Positions 1 to 10,196 of a stretch of DNA of 36,169 bases are shown in pieces. Under the pieces are notes generated by a model that saw only the letters and a program-made list of their open reading frames with translations, did no database searches and was not told the origin of the DNA. The stretch is from Phenylobacterium sp. GTDB lineage: Bacteria; Pseudomonadota; Alphaproteobacteria; Caulobacterales; Caulobacteraceae. The stretch spans positions 1 to 36,169 of the forward strand of contig JAQGIV010000186.1 of NCBI GenBank assembly GCA_028290945.1. The letters are read 5' to 3'. The first letter of the stretch is position 1. Every line of letters starts with the position of its first letter. The position numbers and the translations under genes were made by a program.

Positions 1-3000
1 CGAGCTGATGCGCCGCACGCTGGCCGAGACCCGCGACCATGCCGAAAAGGTCGCCGACGAGGAGGTCGCCTTCCTGACCTGGCTGGAGGCGGAGCAGTTC
101 GTCTTCCTCGGGGCCCGCGTCTACGAATATCCGCGCCTGGCCAACGGCGACTATGCGCCGGAGGAGCCGGTCTATCAGGCCAAGGACGGCCTGGGCGTGC
201 TGCGCGATCCGGCGCGCACCGTGCTGCGCCGCGCCAACGAGCCGGTCATGCGCATGGCCGACGTCAGGGAGCGGATCGAGGGCGACCCGGCGCTCACCGT
301 CGCCAAGGCCAACGCCAAGAGCCGCGTGCACCGCCGCGCCTACATGGATTACGTCGGCATCAAGCGCTACGACGACCGCGGCCGGCCGAGCGGCGAGGTC
401 CGCTTCGTGGGCCTGTTCACCGCCGAGGCCTATGACGAGCCGGCCTCCACCGTGCCGCTGATCCGCGAGAAGCTGCGCCGCGTCCTGGCGCGGGCCCAGG
501 TCGCGCCCTCCAGCCACAACGAGAAGCGGCTGAAGAACATCCTGGAGAACCATCCCAGGGACGAGCTCTTCCAGATCACCGAGGACGAGCTGCTCGACCA
601 GTCGCTGGGCATACTGCACCTCTACGATCGGCCCCGCGTCGGGCTGTTCGAGCGGCGCGACCCCTTCGACCGCTTCGCCTCGGTGCTGCTGTACCTGCCC
701 AAGGATCGCTACACCTCCGACCTGGAGGCCCGCGCGGGCCGCATCCTGGCCGGCGCCTACGGCGGCCACGTCTCGGCCGCCTATCCCAGCTTCTCGGACG
801 GGGCGCTGGCCCGCGTGCACTACATCGTGGGCTTCACCCCCGGCCAGCACGCCTGGCCCGACCTCAAGCCCGTGGAAGCCGAGATCGCCGAGGCCGCACG
901 GACCTGGGACGACCGCTTCGAGACGGCCGTCCGCGCCCAGGTCACCGAGCCCGAGGCCCTGGCCAAGACCCTGCTGCGCTACCGGCTGGCCTTCCCGGCC
1001 GGCTACAAGGACCGCTTCGACGCGGAAGAAGCCCTGGCCGATCTGGCGATCATCGAGGCCATGGGCACGCGCGAGACCATCCGGGTGCGCGCCTATCGCA
1101 CGGCGAAGGATTCGAAGCTCCAGTTCCGCTTCAAGCTCTACCATGCCGGCGAGCCGGCGGCCCTGGCCGACGTGCTGCCGATCCTCGACAACATGGGGCT
1201 GAAGGCGCTGGCCGAGGCCGGCTTCCCGGTCAGCCCCGGCGGGGCGGCGCCCATCTGGGTGCACGACTTCGAGATGGAGGACCCGCGCGGCGAGCGGCTG
1301 GTGTTCGCCGAGATCAAACAGGCCTTCGAGGACGCCGTGGTCGCCGTCTGGTGCGGCCAGACCGAGAACGACGGCTTCAACCGCCTGGTGCTGGCGCTGT
1401 CCATGCCCTGGCGCGACGCGGCCCTGGTCCGCGCCCTGGCCCGCTTCCGCCAGCAGTCCGGCCTCGATCCCAGCCAGCGGGTGCAGGAGGAGGCGCTGGC
1501 CGCCCACCCGCAGGTCACCCGGCTGATCCTTGAGCTGTTCAACGCCCGCTTCGACCCGGCGACCAAGACCGACCTGCCGGCCCGCCAACAGGCCACCGGG
1601 CGGCTGATGGGCGAGATCGTTGAGGCCCTGCAGGCGGTCGAGAGCCTCGACCACGACCGGGTGCTGCGGCGCATGGCGCTGCTGGTGGCGGCGATCCTGC
1701 GGACCAACTTCTTCCAGCCCGGCGAGGACAGCAAGCCGAAGCCCTACATCTCCTTCAAGGTGGCGAGCGGCGAGCTCACCGACCTGCCGGCCCCCAAGCC
1801 GTTCCGCGAGATCTTCGTCTGGAGCGTCGGCGTCGAGGGCGTCCACCTGCGCTTCGGCCCGGTGGCGCGCGGCGGCCTGCGCTGGTCCGACCGGCGCGAC
1901 GACTTCCGCACCGAGGTGCTGGGCCTGGTGAAGGCGCAGCAGGTGAAGAACGCGGTGATCGTGCCGGTGGGCTCCAAGGGCGGCTTCTTCCCGAAGATGC
2001 TGCCCAAGGCGGGATCGCCGGACGCCGTCCGCGCCGAGGGCGTGCGGGCCTACAAGACCTTCCTGGCCGGCCTGCTGGACATCACCGACAACCTGACGCC
2101 GGCCGGCCATGTCACCCACCCGAAGGACGTGGTGGTGCACGACGGCGACGATCCCTATCTGGTGGTGGCCGCCGACAAGGGCACGGCGAGCTTCTCCGAC
2201 ATCGCCAACGGGGTGGCGGAGTCCTACGGCTTCTGGCTGGGCGACGCCTTCGCCTCCGGCGGCTCGGCCGGCTACGACCACAAGGTGATGGGCATCACCG
2301 CCAAGGGCGCCTGGGAGGCGGTGAAGCGCCACTTCCGCGAGCTGGGCAAGGACATCCAGGCCCAGCCGTTCACCGTGGTCGGCGTCGGCGACATGTCCGG
2401 CGACGTGTTCGGCAACGGCATGCTGCTGTCGAAGCAGACCCGGCTGCTGGCCGCCTTCGACCACCGCGACATCTTCCTCGACCCCGATCCCGACCCGGCC
2501 AGGAGCTGGGCCGAGCGCCGGCGCATGTTCGACCTGCCGCGCTCGTCGTGGGCCGACTACGACAAGAAGGCGATCTCCCGGGGCGGCGGCGTGTTCGCCC
2601 GCAGCCTGAAGTCGATCCCGATCTCGGCCGAGGTGCGCAAGGCGCTCGACATCACCGCCGAGACCCTCGCCCCCACCGAACTGATCGCCGCCATCCTGAA
2701 GGCGCCGGCCGAGCTGCTCTACCTGGGCGGCATCGGCACCTATGTGAAGGCCAGGTCCGAAGCCAACAGCGAGGTCGGCGACAAGGCCAACGACGCCAGC
2801 CGCGTCAACGGCGCCGACCTGCGGGTGCAGGTGGTCGGCGAGGGCGCCAACCTCGGCGTCACCCAGGCCGGCCGCATCGAGTTTGCCCAGATTGGAGCCG
2901 GTGGGGCCGGCGGCCACATCGACACCGACGCCATCGACAACTCGGCCGGCGTCGACACCTCCGACCACGAGGTGAACATCAAGATCCTCACCGGCCAGCT

Positions 3001-4324
3001 GGAACGCACCGGCACGCTGAACCGCAAGAAGCGCGACACCCTGCTGCAGTCGATGACCGATGAGGTGGCCGAGCACGTGCTGGCCCACAACTACGACCAG
3101 ACGCTGGCGCTTTCGCTGATGGAGATGGATGCGCCGGGCGAGCTGGAGCCGCACGCCCGCTTCATGGCCGAGCTGGAGGCGGCCGGACGCCTGGACCGCG
3201 CCGTCGAGGGCCTGCCCGACGCCGTCACCCTGGCCGAGCGCCAGCAGGCCGGCAAGGGGCTGACCCGGCCGGAGCTGGCGGTGCTGCTGGCCTACGGCAA
3301 GCTGGAGCTGAAGCGCGAGCTGGTGGCCAGCGCCCTGCCCGACGATCCGTTCTACGAGGGCGTGCTGGAGGACTATTTCCCCAAGGCCCTGCGCCGCTAC
3401 CGCGAGCCCATGCGCCGCCACCGGCTGCGCCGCGAGATCATCGCCACCACCATCGCCAACGACGTGATCAACCGCTGCGGGCCGAGCTTTCCCTCGCGGC
3501 TGATGGCGGCGGCCAATTGCGACGTGCGAGCCTTCGCGGCCGGCTACGAGGCGGCCAAGGCGGTGCTGCAGCTCGACGACCTGTGGGGCGCGGTGAACGG
3601 GCTCGACGGCAAGATCCCGGCGGCCGGCCAGATGGCGCTCTACCGCCGGCTGGCCGCGGCCCTGCGCGGGGCCACCTTCTGGCTGGCCCGCCGCGCCGCC
3701 CGCGAGACCCTGGACGTGGCCCAGCTCACCGAGCGCTACGCGCCGGGCTTCAAGCGGCTGCGCGGCCTGATGCCGGGCGTCGCCTCGCAGGTCGAGCAGG
3801 ACACGGTCGCCGCCCGCACCCAGCAGCTGATCGAGGCCGGCGCGTCGCAGGCGCTGGCCGAGCAGGCCGCCATCCTGCAGTCGCTGACCACCGCCGCCGA
3901 CCTGGTGGATCTGGCGGAGGCCTCCAGCTGGCCGCTGCCGGCCGTGGCGCGGCTCTACCACCAGGCGGGCGCCGCCTTCGCCTTCGACCGGCTGCGCGCC
4001 GCCGCCGCCGGCTATTCGGTGGGCGACGCCTTCGAACGCACGGCGCTGCGCCGCCTGCTGGAGGACCTGCTGGCCGAGCAGGCCTCGCTGACCCGCGAGG
4101 TCATGGCCTTCTCCGGCTCGGCCCAGGCGGGCGAGAGCGCCGAGCACGCCGTCAAGGCGGTCTCGGCCTGGGCGCAGCTGCGCCAGGACAAGGCCGAGGC
4201 GGCCCGGCGCACCGTCGAGGAGATCGACCAGGCCGGCGGCCAGTGGACCTTCGCCAAACTGACCATCGCCAACGCGGCGTTGCGCGAGCTGACGGAAGAG
4301 CGGGGCGGGCGGCGGAGAAAATAA
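1..4324 (+). CDS. gdhB: NAD-specific glutamate dehydrogenase, large class (5' end outside window)
   Basis: Open frame continues upstream of the first ATG at 8; about 1438 aa in the window. Contains VHLRFGPVARGGLRWSDRRDDFRTEVLGLVKAQQVKNAVIVPVGSKGGFF and VVGEGANLGVTQ, typical of the large bacterial NAD-GDH family. Confidence 0.95.
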   Translation, partial: ELMRRTLAETRDHAEKVADEEVAFLTWLEAEQFVFLGARVYEYPRLANGDYAPEEPVYQAKDGLGVLRDPARTVLRRANEPVMRMADVRERIEGDPALTVAKANAKSRVHRRAYMDYVGIKRYDDRGRPSGEVRFVGLFTAEAYDEPASTVPLIREKLRRVLARAQVAPSSHNEKRLKNILENHPRDELFQITEDELLDQSLGILHLYDRPRVGLFERRDPFDRFASVLLYLPKDRYTSDLEARAGRILAGAYGGHVSAAYPSFSDGALARVHYIVGFTPGQHAWPDLKPVEAEIAEAARTWDDRFETAVRAQVTEPEALAKTLLRYRLAFPAGYKDRFDAEEALADLAIIEAMGTRETIRVRAYRTAKDSKLQFRFKLYHAGEPAALADVLPILDNMGLKALAEAGFPVSPGGAAPIWVHDFEMEDPRGERLVFAEIKQAFEDAVVAVWCGQTENDGFNRLVLALSMPWRDAALVRALARFRQQSGLDPSQRVQEEALAAHPQVTRLILELFNARFDPATKTDLPARQQATGRLMGEIVEALQAVESLDHDRVLRRMALLVAAILRTNFFQPGEDSKPKPYISFKVASGELTDLPAPKPFREIFVWSVGVEGVHLRFGPVARGGLRWSDRRDDFRTEVLGLVKAQQVKNAVIVPVGSKGGFFPKMLPKAGSPDAVRAEGVRAYKTFLAGLLDITDNLTPAGHVTHPKDVVVHDGDDPYLVVAADKGTASFSDIANGVAESYGFWLGDAFASGGSAGYDHKVMGITAKGAWEAVKRHFRELGKDIQAQPFTVVGVGDMSGDVFGNGMLLSKQTRLLAAFDHRDIFLDPDPDPARSWAERRRMFDLPRSSWADYDKKAISRGGGVFARSLKSIPISAEVRKALDITAETLAPTELIAAILKAPAELLYLGGIGTYVKARSEANSEVGDKANDASRVNGADLRVQVVGEGANLGVTQAGRIEFAQIGAGGAGGHIDTDAIDNSAGVDTSDHEVNIKILTGQLERTGTLNRKKRDTLLQSMTDEVAEHVLAHNYDQTLALSLMEMDAPGELEPHARFMAELEAAGRLDRAVEGLPDAVTLAERQQAGKGLTRPELAVLLAYGKLELKRELVASALPDDPFYEGVLEDYFPKALRRYREPMRRHRLRREIIATTIANDVINRCGPSFPSRLMAAANCDVRAFAAGYEAAKAVLQLDDLWGAVNGLDGKIPAAGQMALYRRLAAALRGATFWLARRAARETLDVAQLTERYAPGFKRLRGLMPGVASQVEQDTVAARTQQLIEAGASQALAEQAAILQSLTTAADLVDLAEASSWPLPAVARLYHQAGAAFAFDRLRAAAAGYSVGDAFERTALRRLLEDLLAEQASLTREVMAFSGSAQAGESAEHAVKAVSAWAQLRQDKAEAARRTVEEIDQAGGQWTFAKLTIANAALRELTEERGGRRRK

Positions 4325-4467
4325 TTGCTCCCCTTCGGGGGAGCTCCGCCGAAGGCGGTGAGGGGGCTTCCGCTCAGAACGCGCAGCTGCGACGTCACGG
4401 CGGAAGCCCCCTCCACCGCTTCGCGGTCCCCCTCCCCCGTCTCGCGCTTCGCGCTGGGGGAGGAATT
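4325..4467. repeat. Palindromic intergenic repeat, copy 1 (REP/BIME-like)
   Basis: Fills the convergent gap between gdh and purH. TTGCTCCCCTTCGGGGGAGCT, then CCGCC-GAA-GGCGG hairpin, then TGAGGGGG; right side ACCGC-TTC-GCGGT hairpin and CTGGGGGAGGAA. Confidence 0.85.
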
Positions 4468-6060
4468 TTAGTGCCGGAACACCCGCACGCCGGTGAACAC
4501 CATGGCCAGGCCCCGGTCGTCGGCGGCCTTGATGACCTCTTCGTCGCGCACCGAGCCGCCCGGCTGGATCACCGCCGTGCAGCCGGCGTCGGCCGCCTGG
4601 ATCAGGCCGTCGGCGAACGGGAAGAAGGCCTCCGAGGCGCAGGCCGAACCCGTCAGGTCGAGCCCGAAGTCGGCGGCGCGCAGGGCGGCGATGCGGGCTG
4701 AGTCCTTGCGGTTCATCTGGCCCGCGCCGACGCCCAGGGTCTGGCCGGCCTTGGCGTAGACGATGGCGTTGGACTTCACGTGCTTGGCGACGGTGAAGGC
4801 GAACAGCATGTCGCGCACCTCGGCCTCGCTGGGCGCCCGCTTCGTCACCACCTTGAGGTCGGCGGGCGTCAGGCGCGCGTCGTCGCGGCCCTGCACCAGG
4901 AAGCCGCCGGACACCGACTTGAAGGTCAGGCCGGGCGCCTGCGGATCGGGCAGGCCGCCGGTGACCAGCAGGCGGACGTTCTTCTTCCGGGCGAACAAGC
5001 CTTGCGCCTCGGGGTCGATGGCCGGCGCGATCACCACCTCGGTCAAGAGGTCGAGGATCTTCGCCGCCGTCGCCGCGTCGAGCGGCCGGTTGAGCGCGAT
5101 GATGCCGCCGAACGCACTCACCGGATCGCAGGCCAGAGCGCGTTCGTAGGCCTCCAGCACCGAGCCGCCGGTGGCCACGCCGCACGGGTTGGCGTGCTTG
5201 ATGATGGCGCAGGCGGGCGCGGCCTTGGGGTCGAACTCGGCGATCAGCTCGAAGGCCGCGTCGGTGTCGTTGATGTTGTTGTAGCTGAGCGCCTTGCCCT
5301 GCAGCTGCTTGGCCGTCGCCACCCCGGTGCGTGGGCCCTCGAAGCGGTAGAAGGCCGCCGCCTGGTGCGGGTTCTCGCCGTAGCGCATGGTCTGGACGAG
5401 CTGGCCGGCGAAGGCCTTGCGCCGCGGCCATTGATCGCCGAGCGCCTCGGCGAACCAGGTGGAGATCGCCGCGTCATAGGCCGCCGTCCTGGCGTAGGCC
5501 CGCGCCGCCAGGCGTTTGCGCAGGTCCAGGCTGGTGGCGCCGCCGGCCGCCAGCTCGGCCAGCACCTCCTGCAGGTCGGCGATCTCGGTGCAGACCGCGA
5601 CGTAGCCGTGGTTCTTGGCCGCCGAGCGGATCATCGCCGGCCCGCCGATGTCGATGTTCTCCACCGCCGTGGCGTAGTCCGCCCCGCCGGCCACCGTCTG
5701 CTCGAAGGGGTAGAGATTGACGTAGACCAGGTCGATCGGCCCGATCCCGTGTTCGTCCATGGCCTGCTTGTGCTCGGGCGCGTCGCGCACCCCCAGCAAT
5801 CCGCCGTGCACCACCGGGTGCAGGGTCTTCACCCGCCCGTCCATCATCTCCGGGAAGCCGGTGAGGTCGGAGACGTCCTTCACCGGCAGGCCGGCGTCCG
5901 CGATCGCCTTGCGGGTGCCGCCCGTGGAGACCAATTCGATACCCATGGCCGAGAGCGCCTTGGCGGCCTCCACCAGGCCGGTCTTGTCGGAGACGGAGAT
6001 CAGCGCTCGCTTGGGCGCGACGCGGTCAGGGGCGGCGGGGAAATCGGGGGCGGCGGGCAC
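4468..6060 (-). CDS. purH: Bifunctional phosphoribosylaminoimidazolecarboxamide formyltransferase/IMP cyclohydrolase
   Basis: [58 protein letters not shown]. Likely GTG start at 6060 preceded by AGGAG; the longer ORF to 6615 runs through the repeat. Confidence 0.95.
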   Translation of the reverse strand: MPAAPDFPAAPDRVAPKRALISVSDKTGLVEAAKALSAMGIELVSTGGTRKAIADAGLPVKDVSDLTGFPEMMDGRVKTLHPVVHGGLLGVRDAPEHKQAMDEHGIGPIDLVYVNLYPFEQTVAGGADYATAVENIDIGGPAMIRSAAKNHGYVAVCTEIADLQEVLAELAAGGATSLDLRKRLAARAYARTAAYDAAISTWFAEALGDQWPRRKAFAGQLVQTMRYGENPHQAAAFYRFEGPRTGVATAKQLQGKALSYNNINDTDAAFELIAEFDPKAAPACAIIKHANPCGVATGGSVLEAYERALACDPVSAFGGIIALNRPLDAATAAKILDLLTEVVIAPAIDPEAQGLFARKKNVRLLVTGGLPDPQAPGLTFKSVSGGFLVQGRDDARLTPADLKVVTKRAPSEAEVRDMLFAFTVAKHVKSNAIVYAKAGQTLGVGAGQMNRKDSARIAALRAADFGLDLTGSACASEAFFPFADGLIQAADAGCTAVIQPGGSVRDEEVIKAADDRGLAMVFTGVRVFRH

Positions 6061-6209
6061 GGCATTCTCCTGAGGGTTCGGAGGAAATGCCCAGGCGAGC
6101 GGCGGTCGATACCAACTCCCGCGCTCCCCGGTGGTCGCCCACCTCATTCGCCAGTCACGCAGGATGGGGGCGGGATACGTAGAAGCGCCCGAAAGGTCAA
6201 TGCGGCCAG

Positions 6210-6332
6210 TTGCTCCCCTTCGGGGGAGCTCCGGCGAAGCCGGTGAGGGGCTTCCGCTCAAAAGGCGCAGTTGCAATGTGGCGGAGGAAGCCCCCTCCGT
6301 CGCTTCGCGACACCTCCCCCGAAGGGGAGGAA
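6210..6332. repeat. Palindromic intergenic repeat, copy 2
   Basis: Same layout as copy 1; hairpins CCGGC-GAA-GCCGG (6231-6243) and GTCGC-TTC-GCGAC (6299-6311), outer TTGCTCCCCTTCGGGGGAG / CTCCCCCGAAGGGGAGGAA. Confidence 0.85.
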
Positions 6333-6335
6333 CCG

Positions 6336-6995
6336 CTAGCCGCGCAGGGCGGCGATATTGGCGGCGTACTTGTCCGGCCCGCCGCGGAACACGGCCGTGC
6401 CGGCCACCAGGGCCGTGGCGCCGGCCGCGATGCACTTCGGCGCGGTCTCCGGTGTGACGCCGCCGTCCACTTCCAGCGGGATGTCGCGGCCGGTGGCGTC
6501 GATCATCTGGCGCAGCGTCTCGATCTTGCGGAGTTGCGAGGTCATGAAGCTCTGGCCGCCGAAGCCGGGGTTGATCGACATGACCAGGATCAGGTCCACC
6601 TCGTCCATCATCCACCGGATCACCGAGGGGTCGGTCGAGGGGTTGAACACCACGCCCGCCTTGGCCCCCAGCTCGCGGATGCGCTTCAAGGTGCGGTTGA
6701 GGTGCGGGCCGGATTCCGGATGCACGCTGATGATGTCGGCCCCGGCGGCGCGGAACGCCTCCAGGAACGGATCGACCGGCGCGATCATCAGGTGGACGTC
6801 GAGGGGGATCTTCACGAGGGGGCGCAGCGCCTTCACCACGTCGGGCCCGATGGTGATGTTCGGCACGAAATGGCCGTCCATGACGTCCACGTGCAGCCAG
6901 TCGGCCCCGGCCGCCTCCACCGCGCGCGCCTCCTCGCCCAGCCGCGCGAAGTCGGCCGCGAGGATCGAGGGGGCGATGATGGTCTTGGCCGCCAT
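6336..6995 (-). CDS. rpe: Ribulose-phosphate 3-epimerase
   Basis: [57 protein letters not shown]. Confidence 0.97.
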   Translation of the reverse strand: MAAKTIIAPSILAADFARLGEEARAVEAAGADWLHVDVMDGHFVPNITIGPDVVKALRPLVKIPLDVHLMIAPVDPFLEAFRAAGADIISVHPESGPHLNRTLKRIRELGAKAGVVFNPSTDPSVIRWMMDEVDLILVMSINPGFGGQSFMTSQLRKIETLRQMIDATGRDIPLEVDGGVTPETAPKCIAAGATALVAGTAVFRGGPDKYAANIAALRG

Positions 6996-7012
6996 GCTCC
7001 CCGCTTAGCCGA

Positions 7013-8290
7013 TCAGGCGGTGCGCCGGAAGCGGGCGATGTAGAAGCCGTCGGTCCCGCCGGGGCGATGGTGCGGCAGGATGCGCAGCGTGCCGTCGGCC
7101 TTGAGGCTGGCCTCCGGGGCCCCGCCCTCGCCCACCGTCATAGGCTCGATGGCGAAGCCCGGCGTGCGCGCCAGGAAGCCCTCGGCCTGCGCCTCGCCCT
7201 CTTCCGGCTCCAGCGAGCAGACGCAATAGACCAGCCGCCCGCCCGGCTTCACGCGCCGCGCGGCCGAGTCCAGCAACCGGGTCTGCACGGCGGCCAGGCT
7301 GGCCACGTCCTGGGGGCTCGCCACCCACAGCACGTCCGGATGGCGCCGGAAGGTGCCGGTGGCCGAGCACGGCGCATCCAGCAGCACGGCGTCGAAGGTC
7401 CGCGTATCGGCCCAGGTGGCGGCGTCGGCGGCCGTCACCTCGGCGGAGAGGCCGGTGCGCGCGAGGTTCTCCACCACCCGCGTCAGCCGCGGCGCGGAGC
7501 GGTCGACAGCCGTGGTGATCGCACCGGCGGCCGCCAGCTGCAGGGTCTTGCCGCCGGGCGCGGCGCACATGTCGAGCGCCGTCTGGCCGGGCTCGACGCC
7601 CAGCAGCCGCACCGGCACGGCGGCCGAGGCGTCCTGCACCCACCAGCTGCCGGCCTCGAACGCCGGCCAGCCGGTGAGATCGCCGCCGCGCTCGGTGCGC
7701 AGCGTGCCGCCGGCCAGCACCACGGCCTCCAGTTCGGCCGCCAGGGCCTCGGCCTGCGCCGGGTCCTTCAGCGACAGGTCGGTGGGCGGCTCCTCGGCGA
7801 TCGTAGCGGCCACCGCGCGGGCCTCGGCCTCGCCGAAGGCGGCGCGCCAGCGGGCGTAGAGCCAGGGCGGCGCCAAGCGGTCGGGGTCGGCCACATCCGG
7901 CGGCTCCCGCGTCAGGCCGCGCAGCACGGCGTTGACCAGGCCCTTGAAGGACGGCGACGCGAGGTCGACCGTGGCCCCCACCGCGGCGTGCGGCGGGGTC
8001 TTCAGCACGAACAGCTGGGCCGCGCCGAGCCTGAGCGCATTGACCACCCGCTCGGGCGGCGCCCGCGTCAGCTTGGCCTGCAGGGCCGCGTCGATGGGGC
8101 CGAGGTGGCGCAGGGTCGCCATGGCGAGCGCGCGGGCGAAGCCGCGGTCGCGCGGCTCCAGCGCCTTCAGTTGCGGCTGGGCGAGGGCGCCGTCGATGCC
8201 GGCGCGGCCGGACAGGGCCGCCTGCAGGATGTCGAGCGCCGCCGCGCGGGCGGGATAGCCCGCGGTGTCGTTGGGATCTGTCTGGCTCAC
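7013..8290 (-). CDS. rsmB: 16S rRNA (cytosine-C5) methyltransferase, RsmB/Sun family
   Basis: N-terminal [10 protein letters not shown]...[13 protein letters not shown] (NusB-like); [16 protein letters not shown] and [17 protein letters not shown] catalytic motifs. GTG start at 8290 is inferred. Confidence 0.92.
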   Translation of the reverse strand: MSQTDPNDTAGYPARAAALDILQAALSGRAGIDGALAQPQLKALEPRDRGFARALAMATLRHLGPIDAALQAKLTRAPPERVVNALRLGAAQLFVLKTPPHAAVGATVDLASPSFKGLVNAVLRGLTREPPDVADPDRLAPPWLYARWRAAFGEAEARAVAATIAEEPPTDLSLKDPAQAEALAAELEAVVLAGGTLRTERGGDLTGWPAFEAGSWWVQDASAAVPVRLLGVEPGQTALDMCAAPGGKTLQLAAAGAITTAVDRSAPRLTRVVENLARTGLSAEVTAADAATWADTRTFDAVLLDAPCSATGTFRRHPDVLWVASPQDVASLAAVQTRLLDSAARRVKPGGRLVYCVCSLEPEEGEAQAEGFLARTPGFAIEPMTVGEGGAPEASLKADGTLRILPHHRPGGTDGFYIARFRRTA

Positions 8291-8292
8291 CG

Positions 8293-8324
8293 GCGTCGGC
8301 GTGCCCGCATCGGGCCGCCGACGC
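8293..8324. promoter_or_regulatory. Near-perfect 14-bp-stem hairpin adjacent to the rsmB start
   Basis: GCGTCGGCG-t-GCCCG-cat-CGGGC-CGCCGACGC: 9+5 bp perfect stem, one bulged t, 3-nt loop. Confidence 0.6.
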
Positions 8325-8368
8325 AAGAGGCGATGGCGCCAGCCGAGCCGAGCGCCTAAATTGAAACC

Positions 8369-8563
8369 ATGGACAAGACGCCGCCCAACGCCGCGCCGGG
8401 CAAGCCGCTGTCGCCGCAGGCCCGTCGCGCGCTTGAGGAAGCCGCCGCGCGCCAGGCCGCCCAGGTCGCCGCCGACCGGCCGCCCGAGCTCAGCGGCCCC
8501 AAGGGCCTGGAGCCGACCCGCTACGGCGACTGGGAGCGCAAGGGCATCGTCAGCGACTTCTGA
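8369..8563 (+). CDS. DUF1674 (SDHAF4-like) domain protein
   Basis: 64 aa ending GPKGLEPTRYGDWERKGIVSDF, the DUF1674/SDHAF4 C-terminal signature. Confidence 0.88.
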   Translation: MDKTPPNAAPGKPLSPQARRALEEAAARQAAQVAADRPPELSGPKGLEPTRYGDWERKGIVSDF

Positions 8564-8566
8564 AAA

Positions 8567-8696
8567 CCTCCACCGCGGTAGTGGGGGAGGGGGACCACGA
8601 AGTGGTGGAGGGGGCGCTGCCGACGCACGGCCCCAACGCCCCCTCCGTCGCGGTCGCGACACCACCCCCGGTCGCTGCCGCTCTACGGGGGAGGAC
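8567..8696. repeat. Palindromic intergenic repeat, copy 3
   Basis: GGGGGACCAC-GAA-GTGGTGGAGGGGG and CCCCCTCCGTCGCG-GT-CGCGACACCACCCCC arms between convergent DUF1674 and pyrF genes. Confidence 0.8.
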
Positions 8697-8699
8697 CTT

Positions 8700-9398
8700 T
8701 CACCCCGCCTGGGCCATCTCCGCGACGACGCGCAGGGCCGCTTCGTGCGGGTCGTTGGCCGCCGTGATCGGCCGGCCGCAGACGATGTGCGAGGCGCCCG
8801 AGCGCAGCGCCGCCAGCGGGGTCGCGGCGCGGGCCTGGTCGTTCTTCGCCGCCCAGTCCGGCCGCACGCCCGGCGTCACCACCAGGAAGTCCGAGCCGCC
8901 CAGGGCGCGGGCCAGGGCCGCCTCGTGCGGGCTGGCGATCACCCCGTCGCAGCCGGCGGCGATCGCCTGGTGGATGCGCCGCTCGACCAGGGCGCGGGCG
9001 GTCTCGGCGTAGCCCATCTCCTTGAGGTCGGCGTCGGCCAGGCTGGTCAGCACCGTCACCGCCAGCACCTTCAGCCCCGAGCGGCCGCGCCCGCGCACCG
9101 CGGCGGCCATCACCTGCGGCTCGCCATGCACGGTGAGGAAATCGCAGCCGGAGCCCGAGAGCGCCGCGGCCGCCCGCTCGACGGTCGTGGGGATGTCGTG
9201 CAGCTTCCAGTCGAGGAACACCTGCTTGCCGGCGGCCTTCAGCTCGCGGGCCAGCGCCATGCCGTCGGTGGCGAACAGCTCCAGGCCCACCTTGTAGAAG
9301 CTCACCGCCTCGCCGATCCGCTCGACCGCGGCGCGCGCCTCATCGGCGGTCGGGACATCCAGCGGGACGATCAGGCGCGGATCTGCGGCGGCGGCCAT
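8700..9398 (-). CDS. pyrF: Orotidine 5'-phosphate decarboxylase
   Basis: LIVPLDVPTADEA, FYKVGLELF, VFLDWKLHDIPTTVERAA, VVTPGVRPDW. Confidence 0.96.
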   Translation of the reverse strand: MAAAADPRLIVPLDVPTADEARAAVERIGEAVSFYKVGLELFATDGMALARELKAAGKQVFLDWKLHDIPTTVERAAAALSGSGCDFLTVHGEPQVMAAAVRGRGRSGLKVLAVTVLTSLADADLKEMGYAETARALVERRIHQAIAAGCDGVIASPHEAALARALGGSDFLVVTPGVRPDWAAKNDQARAATPLAALRSGASHIVCGRPITAANDPHEAALRVVAEMAQAG

Positions 9399-9482
9399 GA
9401 CTTAGCTCCGTTGAGGGCAGGCGCGCGCGAAAGCCCCAGCAAGAGCATTCGGCGGCGCGGCGATTTGGGCTAAGAGCCGTGC

Positions 9483-10169
9483 ATGGGCCAGGCCGAGTTC
9501 GCGGTCAACTTCTTCGTCGCGCTGTTCGCGCTGATCGATCCGGTGGGGAACGTGCCGTTCTTCGCCGCCGGCACGGTCGGCGTGAGCCACCGCGAGCGCG
9601 CGCAGATCGCGCTCTACATCTCGCTATTCGTGCTGGGCTTCCTGACCTTCTTCTACTTCACGGGCCTCAGCCTGCTGGCCTTCTTCGGCATCTCGCTGCC
9701 GGCCTTCCGCATCGCCGGCGGGGTGATCCTGTTCATCCTCGGCCTCGACATGGTGCGCGGCGACATGGCCGCGAAATCCGCCGACGTGGCCGAGGCGACG
9801 CCGAAGTCCAAGCGCGGCCAGGCCTCGGTGCGCTTCGAGCGGATGATCGTGCCGTTCGCCATGCCGCTGCTGATCGGGCCGGGCGCCATCTCGACGGTGA
9901 TCATCTACGCCAGCCAGGGCCGCGCCTTCGGCCTGGCCGGCGCGGCGCTCGGGGTCGGCGTCATCGCCGCCCTGGCGGCCGCCACCCTGCTGTCGTTCCT
10001 GGCGACCCCGATCATCACCCGCATCCTCGGCAAGATCGGCCTGACCATCGTGGTGCGCGTGCTGGGCCTGATCCTCTGCGCCATGGCCGTGCAGTTCATG
10101 CTGGCCGGCTTCTCCGACGCCACTCACGGCCTGATCCGCCACGACACCGCCGTGCCGTACCAGAAATAG
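9483..10169 (+). CDS. MarC family integral membrane protein
   Basis: VNFFVALFALIDPVGNVPFF, PFAMPLLIGPGAISTVI; multi-TM hydropathy. Confidence 0.92.
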   Translation: MGQAEFAVNFFVALFALIDPVGNVPFFAAGTVGVSHRERAQIALYISLFVLGFLTFFYFTGLSLLAFFGISLPAFRIAGGVILFILGLDMVRGDMAAKSADVAEATPKSKRGQASVRFERMIVPFAMPLLIGPGAISTVIIYASQGRAFGLAGAALGVGVIAALAAATLLSFLATPIITRILGKIGLTIVVRVLGLILCAMAVQFMLAGFSDATHGLIRHDTAVPYQK

Positions 10170-10190
10170 AACTCTCCCCCTGAGGGGGGC
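10170..10190. repeat. Solo hairpin related to the intergenic repeats
   Basis: ACTCTCCCCCTGAGGGGGGCA between convergent marC and the SDR gene. Confidence 0.5.
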
Positions 10191-10196
10191 ATCTGG

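Noticed and set aside
4780-6246. 488-aa plus-strand ORF opposite purH
   Set aside because: Shadow ORF of purH with low-complexity G/R/V/H composition.
6061-6615. N-terminal extension of purH to 6615
   Set aside because: It reads through repeat copy 2 and into rpe; a GTG with AGGAG at 6060 gives the normal PurH start.
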